From the NCBI GenBank assembly GCA_903853385.1, contig CAINTJ010000032.1, positions 1-37,886 of the forward strand: a stretch of DNA of 37,886 nt, in the 5' to 3' direction. The stretch is from an uncultured Gammaproteobacteria bacterium (lineage in GTDB: Bacteria; Pseudomonadota; Gammaproteobacteria; Pseudomonadales; Pseudohongiellaceae). Shown piece after piece: positions 33,059 to 37,886 of this stretch. The position numbers and the translations under genes are program-made. The notes under the pieces were generated by a model. It ran no database searches. It was not told where the DNA came from and saw only the letters and a list, made by a program, of their open reading frames with translations. The first letter of the stretch is position 1, and each line of letters opens with the position of its first letter.

Positions 33059-34504
33059 ATGTCCGGCACCCCCAATCTTTACCCAGAATTACAGCTGTTC
33101 ATCGACGGCGAATGGATCTCCAAAGGCGATCGCAAAAGTGAACTGGTGCTCAATCCCGCCACCGGCGAAGTGCTGGGCGAATTGCCGCATGCCACCACCG
33201 CCGATCTTGACCGTGCGCTGGCGTCCTCACAAAAGGGCTTCAAGGCCTGGAGCAGCATGCTGCCCGAGAAACGCAGCGAAATCCTGCGTAAAGCTGCTGA
33301 TTTGCTGAAACAGCGCGGTGACCAAGTCACCAAAGTGGCCTCGATGGAATCGGGCAAGGTAATCGCACAATCGCGTATTGAGCTGCATATGGCGACCGAA
33401 GTGCTGGAATGGTATGCCGAAGAAGGCCGTCGCACCTATGGCCGCGTGCTGACCCAGCGTCAGGCCGGCGCCAGGATGATCGTGATGCGTCAACCCATCG
33501 GCCCGGTCGCGGCGTTTACCCCGTGGAATTTCCCGCAGGGCAATCCGGCCCGCAAACTGGGTGCTGCGCTGGGCGCCGGCTGTTCGTGCATCATCAAAGC
33601 CGCTGAAGATACTCCGGCCTCAGCCATCCTGATGGTCAAGGCCCTGCAGGAAGCTGGCGTGCCCGACGGCGCCATCAATCTCGTCTATGGTGTTCCCGGG
33701 GAAGTTTGCCCCTATATCCTGCGTTCAGGGGTCGTGCGAGCACTGACCTTTACCGGCTCGGTTCCCATTGGCAAGGAGCTGATGAAAATCTGTGCCGAAC
33801 GCATGATCAGAACCACGATGGAACTCGGTGGCCATGCGCCGGTACTGGTATTCGACGACGTCAACCTTGAGCATGTGCTTGATCTGTGTGTGACCGCCAA
33901 ATACCGCAATGGCGGACAGGTCTGTGTGTCACCAACCCGTTACTACGTGCATGCAGCCCTGTATCGCAAGTTTGTGGAAGGCTTCACTGCCCGCGTCAAC
34001 AAGATGAAGATCGGCAACCAGCTCGATGAGAGCAACAACATGGGGCCGCTGATCCATGCCCGTCGTCGCGAAGCGGTCGATGCCTTGATTCATGATGCAG
34101 TAAAGCATGGCGCCACCCTGAACACTGGTGGCGAGGCCATTGCCGGCCCCGGCTATTTCTACAAACCGACTGTCTTGTCCGACATCCCGGACAGTGCCCG
34201 CATCATGAATGAGGAGCCATTCGGCCCGGTGGCTTGCATCAATTCCTTCACCGACTTTGATGAAGTAATCGCCAAAGCCAACCGCCTGCCGTTCGGCCTG
34301 GCCGCCTTTGCTTTCACCGATTCCGGCAAGCGTCTCAAATTGCTGGGCGAGCAACTCGAGGCCGGCATGATCGGACTCAATAGTTTTGCCATCTCAGTGC
34401 CTGAATCGCCGTTTGGCGGCATCAAGGAAAGCGGCCACGGCAGCGAGGAAGGCACGGAAGGCTTTGATGCCTGTCTCATCACCAAATTCATCAGCGAAGT
34501 GTGA
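33059..34504 (+). CDS. NAD(P)-dependent aldehyde dehydrogenase (succinate-semialdehyde-type)
   Basis: The 481-residue protein is a second aldehyde dehydrogenase, clearly different from the one at 29757. It has Asn157 in TPWNFP, Lys180 in CIIKAAEDTP, Glu255 in TMELGGHAP and nucleophile Cys289 in GGQVCVSPTR. The opening LFIDGEWI and closing NSFAISVPESPFGGIKESGHGSEEGTEGFDACLITKFIS match the succinate-semialdehyde dehydrogenase (GabD/SSADH-like) branch, which in practice includes enzymes for many semialdehydes. AGGAG precedes the ATG at good spacing. It is followed 7 bp later by the YciI-like gene and is divergent from the amidohydrolase gene, so product and partner enzyme may act in one route. 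Confidence 0.92.
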   Translation: MSGTPNLYPELQLFIDGEWISKGDRKSELVLNPATGEVLGELPHATTADLDRALASSQKGFKAWSSMLPEKRSEILRKAADLLKQRGDQVTKVASMESGKVIAQSRIELHMATEVLEWYAEEGRRTYGRVLTQRQAGARMIVMRQPIGPVAAFTPWNFPQGNPARKLGAALGAGCSCIIKAAEDTPASAILMVKALQEAGVPDGAINLVYGVPGEVCPYILRSGVVRALTFTGSVPIGKELMKICAERMIRTTMELGGHAPVLVFDDVNLEHVLDLCVTAKYRNGGQVCVSPTRYYVHAALYRKFVEGFTARVNKMKIGNQLDESNNMGPLIHARRREAVDALIHDAVKHGATLNTGGEAIAGPGYFYKPTVLSDIPDSARIMNEEPFGPVACINSFTDFDEVIAKANRLPFGLAAFAFTDSGKRLKLLGEQLEAGMIGLNSFAISVPESPFGGIKESGHGSEEGTEGFDACLITKFISEV

Positions 34505-34511
34505 GCAGCCC

Positions 34512-34811
34512 ATGCAATTTGTTGTGACAGCGATGGACCATACTGACCCGGAGGCACTGGCACGCCGCATGGCGCAGCGGGAAATACACCTGGCTGGCGT
34601 GCGCGAGCTGATTGCCCAAGGCCATTTTCTCAGCGGCGGCGCCATCCTTGACGACCACGGCAACATGATCGGCTCGACGCTGCATCTGGAGTTTCCGGAC
34701 CGGGCCAGTCTGGACCGCGCCTTGCACAGCGATCCCTATGTCGCTGGCAAGGTGTGGGACAGGATTGAAGTCAGGCAAGTTCGATTGGTGCCGCTGACAT
34801 CGCAGCGCTGA
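34512..34811 (+). CDS. YciI-like (YCII domain) small protein
   Basis: The 99-residue product begins MQFVVTAMDHTDPEALARRMAQREIHLAGVRELIAQGHFLSGGAILDD, the pattern of YCII-related proteins: a ferredoxin-like dimeric fold with a conserved early Asp-His pair and a later acidic strand. Some members, such as TftG in 2,4,5-T degradation, are chlorinated-aromatic dehydrochlorinases; most have no known reaction. The start at 34512 lies 7 bp after the aldehyde dehydrogenase stop, with a poor ribosome-binding site, so translation is probably coupled. Its stop directly abuts the stop of the converging DUF1244 gene. A longer in-frame version starting inside the dehydrogenase gene is rejected. Confidence 0.85.
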   Translation: MQFVVTAMDHTDPEALARRMAQREIHLAGVRELIAQGHFLSGGAILDDHGNMIGSTLHLEFPDRASLDRALHSDPYVAGKVWDRIEVRQVRLVPLTSQR

Positions 34812-35105
34812 TCAATGTTTGGCTTTTTCGGCAGCAGCAAATTTTTCCTGTTGTGCGGCTGTCGATTCCCGCTGATGCAGTTGCTTCCATTGTTCGTACG
34901 GCTGTCCGTAAACCAGCTCTCGTGCCGCTTCGTAGCTGATGGTCTCACCACGTTCGGCGGCAGCTGCTGCATACCATTTCGCCAGACAATTGCGGCAAAA
35001 ACCTGACAAATTCATCAGGTCAATGTTCTGCACATCCTTGCGACTGTCCAGATGCGCCAGCAAGCGGCGAAATACCGCAGCTTCCAGTTCGACATTGTTG
35101 CTCAT
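34812..35105 (-). CDS. DUF1244 family protein
   Basis: The 97-residue protein contains the family core FRRLLAHLDSRKDVQNIDLMNLSGFCRNCLAKWY (about 13-45), with two Cys in the CRNC motif, and a charged Ala-rich C-terminus. DUF1244 proteins are small, widespread in proteobacteria and of unknown function; the CxxC suggests possible metal binding. The ATG at 35105 is preceded by GAGGAA at good spacing; an upstream extension is rejected. It lies 38 bp downstream of yciH and is convergent, with no gap, to the YciI-like gene. This gene marks the right edge of the accessory region. Confidence 0.87.
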   Translation of the reverse strand: MSNNVELEAAVFRRLLAHLDSRKDVQNIDLMNLSGFCRNCLAKWYAAAAAERGETISYEAARELVYGQPYEQWKQLHQRESTAAQQEKFAAAEKAKH

Positions 35106-35143
35106 TGTTGATTCCTCATGGATTGTTGCTCGGCGTTGCAGGC

Positions 35144-35500
35144 TCAGCCGCCAGCCAGCTTGGCCTTGAAGCCTTTGGCCAACAGCCATGCCAGCAGTTT
35201 GTCGCGCTGATCACCTTGTATTTCTATTACGCCATCTTTCACTGTGCCGCCAGTGCCGCACAATTGTTTCATCGAGCTGGCAGTGGCTTTGAGCTCTGAC
35301 TCTGACTGCGCCAGACCTTTGATGAGAGTGACGCCCTTGCCTGCCCTGCCCTTGGTTTCCCGGGCGACTCTTACCACACCATCGCCTTTGATTTGTTGCT
35401 GGCGCAGAGCCTGGCAGATACAGGCATCGACCGGTTTGCTGCAGTCAGGACACAGCCGGCCGCTGGCAGTGGAATAAACAGTACGGGAATGCTGGCTCAT
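35144..35500 (-). CDS. yciH: YciH, SUI1/eIF1-like translation factor
   Basis: The 118-residue product joins a short N-terminal cysteine-bearing segment (CPDCSKPVDACIC, about 17-29, resembling a zinc ribbon) to a SUI1 domain: VRVARETKGRAGKGVTLIKGL, LKQLCGTGGTVKDGVIEIQGDQRDKL and AWLLAKGFKAKLAGG (the middle segment is preceded by SSM rather than L in this protein). Bacterial YciH resembles eukaryotic eIF1 and has been linked to start-site discrimination and stress-time translation control. Length and layout fit E. coli YciH. It is divergent from the AlgW-like protease gene across 110 bp, where I saw no clear promoter. Confidence 0.92.
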   Translation of the reverse strand: MSQHSRTVYSTASGRLCPDCSKPVDACICQALRQQQIKGDGVVRVARETKGRAGKGVTLIKGLAQSESELKATASSMKQLCGTGGTVKDGVIEIQGDQRDKLLAWLLAKGFKAKLAGG

Positions 35501-35610
35501 TTCAGCTCAAATGGCAGTGCAGTAGGTAGGTGGCGGCATTATACTGGGCTTCGGTGTAGACGGAACTTGCCAGTCGCTGCCGGTTCCCCTTTTCTGAATG
35601 CGCTGACTTC

Positions 35611-36855
35611 ATGAAGAATCTGCTTAATTATTTAGTATGGCCGGTGCTGGCAGGCTTGGGCTTTGCTGCGACCTTGTTGCTGGCACCGTGGCTGACCACC
35701 CACATTCCGGTGCTGGCACCTTTCAAAGCTGCAACAGTTTCCAGTCCTGCGAAGGCTGTGGCAGTGGTTTCATACAGCGAAGCCATCAAGAAAGCCGCAC
35801 CTGCGGTTGTCAGTATCAACTCCCTCAGTAATGTGGCAAGCACCACTTTTAAACGAACCTTGTTCCTGGAAGCATGGGTTCGGGAAACCCAGATTGGACA
35901 AAGCAACAGTCTGGGTTCAGGAGTGATCATCAGCCCCGACGGTTACATTGTTACCAGCTACCATGTGTTTTTCGGCAATGATCCCAGGACTCTTACCAAG
36001 CCACCTCAAATCAATGTCACGCTCAATGATGGCCAGGAGCTTGAAGCCCAACTGGTCCAGCTTGATACCAAGAACGACCTGGCCCTGATCAAGGTCAACA
36101 AGGATAACCTGCCGTTTTTAACCTTGAGTGATCGCAGCAATCTGGATGTTGGCAATGTGGTGTTGGCGATTGGCAACCCCCACAACATCGGGCAATCCGT
36201 CAGTTCCGGTATTGTCAGTGCGCTGTGGCGCAAGGATGACAGCTTCATTATCCAGACTGATGCTGCCATTAATCCGGGCAATTCCGGTGGCGCACTCATT
36301 GATGTCAATGGCGACCTTATCGGCATCAACTCCACCATCGTGTCCGAATCCGGCGGGTCAGAGGGCATCAGTTTTGCAATTGATGCCGGTGAGGCTGTCA
36401 AACTGCTGAAAGGCTTGCGTGACGAGTACACATCCACAGGGACCAAAAGCTATTTGGGGTTAACTACCGATGTTGCCATCAGTATCGAGCTGAAAAATTC
36501 CAGCAAGATGCTGCAGGGCTTTCATGTGAGTGATGTTATCGCCAAAGGTCCGGCGGACAGGGCCGGCATCCACGCCGGCGATTTGATTATTGCTGTCGGC
36601 AACCAGGAAATCCATTTTTCCAATTCCAAGAATCCGGCGGAAATACAACGCGAAACTGTCAAGCTCACCAACCTGCCGTCATTCCAGCTGGTAATGATCA
36701 CCGTATTCAGGGAGGGTAGTGCCCGGGATGCCGGCGTCAAGGAGCCCGATCAGGTGTTGCAGATTCCGGTCATTCTTGGCAAGACACCGCCCAATCTTGC
36801 CGACCTCGGGTCGGGCAAGACCATTCAGGATGCCGCCCCGCCTCCGGCACCATAA
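35611..36855 (+). CDS. algW: Membrane-anchored DegS/AlgW-type serine protease
   Basis: DegS/AlgW proteases cut the anti-sigma factor RseA/MucA when misfolded outer-membrane proteins bind their PDZ domain, freeing the envelope-stress sigma factor. The 414-residue protein has one N-terminal membrane anchor (about 9-27), a trypsin-like domain with His118 (VTSYHVF), Asp156 (TKNDLALIKV) and Ser225 (NPGNSGGALID), and a single PDZ domain (about 281-372, with GPADRAGIHAGDLIIAVG). One PDZ plus an anchor indicates the DegS/AlgW class rather than DegP. It is longer than usual, with an insertion after the catalytic His (FGNDPRTLTKPPQ) and a Pro-rich tail. Its proximity to hisD mirrors algW in Pseudomonas. 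Confidence 0.9.
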   Translation: MKNLLNYLVWPVLAGLGFAATLLLAPWLTTHIPVLAPFKAATVSSPAKAVAVVSYSEAIKKAAPAVVSINSLSNVASTTFKRTLFLEAWVRETQIGQSNSLGSGVIISPDGYIVTSYHVFFGNDPRTLTKPPQINVTLNDGQELEAQLVQLDTKNDLALIKVNKDNLPFLTLSDRSNLDVGNVVLAIGNPHNIGQSVSSGIVSALWRKDDSFIIQTDAAINPGNSGGALIDVNGDLIGINSTIVSESGGSEGISFAIDAGEAVKLLKGLRDEYTSTGTKSYLGLTTDVAISIELKNSSKMLQGFHVSDVIAKGPADRAGIHAGDLIIAVGNQEIHFSNSKNPAEIQRETVKLTNLPSFQLVMITVFREGSARDAGVKEPDQVLQIPVILGKTPPNLADLGSGKTIQDAAPPPAP

Positions 36856-36875
36856 CAGCCGGCAGCGGTTCCCGC

Positions 36876-37886
36876 TCAGGCTTGCCAGTCAAGGTCGCGC
36901 AATTCGGCAGAGCGTGCATGAGCTGTCAGACTTTCTGCACGAGCCAGCACCGAAGTGGGTTGGGCGAGTTGCATCGCGGCCTCTGCGCTGCAGAAAATCA
37001 CCGAGGAGCGCTTCTGGAAATCATAAACGCCCAGCGCCGAAGAAAAACGTGCAGTCCCGGATGTAGGCAGCACATGACTGGGGCCGGCACAGTAATCACC
37101 CAATGCTTCCGAAGTATAACGCCCCATGAATATCGCACCGGCGTGGCGAATCAGCGGCAGCAAAGCTTCCGGATCAGCCACTGACAACTCCACATGCTCA
37201 GGCGCAACCAGATTGCATACAGCGGCGGCTTCTGCGAGATCGCGCACCTTGATGAACATGCCCCGCCGGGTCAGTGAACTTTGAATAATGGCTGCGCGTT
37301 CCATACCCGGCAGCAATTTATTGATACTCATCTGCACTTGGTCGAGGAACGCTGCATCAGGGCTCACCAATATCGACTGCGCATCCTCATCATGTTCTGC
37401 TTGCGAGAACAGATCCATCGCGATCCAGTCCGGATCAGTTTGCCCATCACAAATCACCAGGATTTCCGAGGGCCCGGCCACCATGTCGATGCCAACCTGG
37501 CCGAACACGGCTTTTTTGGCGGTTGCTACATAGATATTGCCGGGACCAACAATCTTGTCGACAGCCGGAATGGTGGCAGTGCCATAGGCCAAGGCTGCAA
37601 TCGCCTGCGCACCGCCAACTGTGAAGACCTGATCAACGCCAGCCAGGGCCAGGGCCGCAAGTACCAATTCGTTCACCACACCGCCCGGTGTTGGCAGGGT
37701 TGCGATAATTTCTTTCACACCAGCCACCTTTGCCGGAATCGCATCCATCAATACGGTGGATGGATAATTGGCCTTGCCGCCCGGCACGTACATGCCAACG
37801 CGATCAAGCGGAGTTATCTGCTGGCCATAGCTGGAACCATCCGTATCGGTATAGCGCCACGAAGCTTGCAGCTGTTTTTCATGATA
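36876..37886 (-). CDS. hisD: Histidinol dehydrogenase (5' end outside the window)
   Basis: HisD oxidises L-histidinol to L-histidine in two NAD-dependent steps. The 336 visible residues start mid-protein ([12 protein letters not shown]) and run to the true C-terminus. Conserved segments are [83 protein letters not shown] with the zinc ligands, and the C-terminal APEHVEL and [19 protein letters not shown]. The frame continues upstream past the internal Met at 37793 to the edge of the window, so that Met is not the start. Only 20 bp separate its stop from the convergent algW stop, and no terminator is evident there. Confidence 0.97.
   Translation of the reverse strand, partial: YHEKQLQASWRYTDTDGSSYGQQITPLDRVGMYVPGGKANYPSTVLMDAIPAKVAGVKEIIATLPTPGGVVNELVLAALALAGVDQVFTVGGAQAIAALAYGTATIPAVDKIVGPGNIYVATAKKAVFGQVGIDMVAGPSEILVICDGQTDPDWIAMDLFSQAEHDEDAQSILVSPDAAFLDQVQMSINKLLPGMERAAIIQSSLTRRGMFIKVRDLAEAAAVCNLVAPEHVELSVADPEALLPLIRHAGAIFMGRYTSEALGDYCAGPSHVLPTSGTARFSSALGVYDFQKRSSVIFCSAEAAMQLAQPTSVLARAESLTAHARSAELRDLDWQA

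Overview
The window looks like the chromosome of a free-living, aerobic gammaproteobacterium of moderate GC. Supporting signs are the mra/fts/mur division cluster, class A RNase P RNA, the rsmI-lpoA-yraN-diaA-dolP block, the sspAB-petABC-rpsI-rplM-zapE block, a CysD/CysN-CysC sulfate system, and a DegS/AlgW-type protease beside hisD. From memory, this order largely matches the Pseudomonas aeruginosa ftsW-to-hisD region, including rnpB between mraZ and rsmI. I cannot name the genus.

Layout. (1) 1-9273, minus strand: mraZ-rsmH-ftsL-ftsI-murE-murF-mraY-murD-ftsW, mostly with overlapping stops and starts. One clear sigma70-like promoter carries TGG repeats resembling MraZ operators. (2) 9274-11304, minus: a promoter-proximal gap, rnpB, rsmI and a thioredoxin-like gene. 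(3) 11468-14946, plus: lpoA, yraN, diaA and dolP (envelope and replication-timing functions). (4) 14986-19760, minus: rplM-rpsI, then petA-petBC-sspA-sspB. Cytochrome b and cytochrome c1 are fused in a single reading frame. (5) 19984-24588: zapE (minus), then zapG, cysD and a fused cysNC (plus). (6) 24615-34811: an accessory region of about 10 kb. It holds a TetR regulator, an orphan structured transcription unit, a TonB-dependent receptor, an acyl-CoA dehydrogenase, two aldehyde dehydrogenases, an XRE regulator, a decarboxylase-type amidohydrolase and a YciI-like protein. (7) 34812-37886: a DUF1244 protein, YciH/SUI1, an AlgW-like protease and the 3' part of hisD.

The conserved blocks serve septal peptidoglycan synthesis, tRNA and rRNA processing, respiration, translation and sulfate assimilation. 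The accessory block looks catabolic: uptake through an outer-membrane receptor, aldehyde oxidation, acyl-CoA oxidation and perhaps decarboxylation of an aromatic acid. No substrate can be assigned from sequence.

The most novel-looking element is at 25340-25593. A strong promoter (TTGACT, 17 bp, TATGAT) has a perfect 7+7 palindrome at its predicted start site. It would drive a gene-less transcript of about 219 nt with a 15-bp perfect hairpin and a classic intrinsic terminator. I read it as a candidate small RNA controlled by the neighbouring TetR protein. No insertion sequence, transposase, integrase, CRISPR array, tRNA or rRNA gene was seen.
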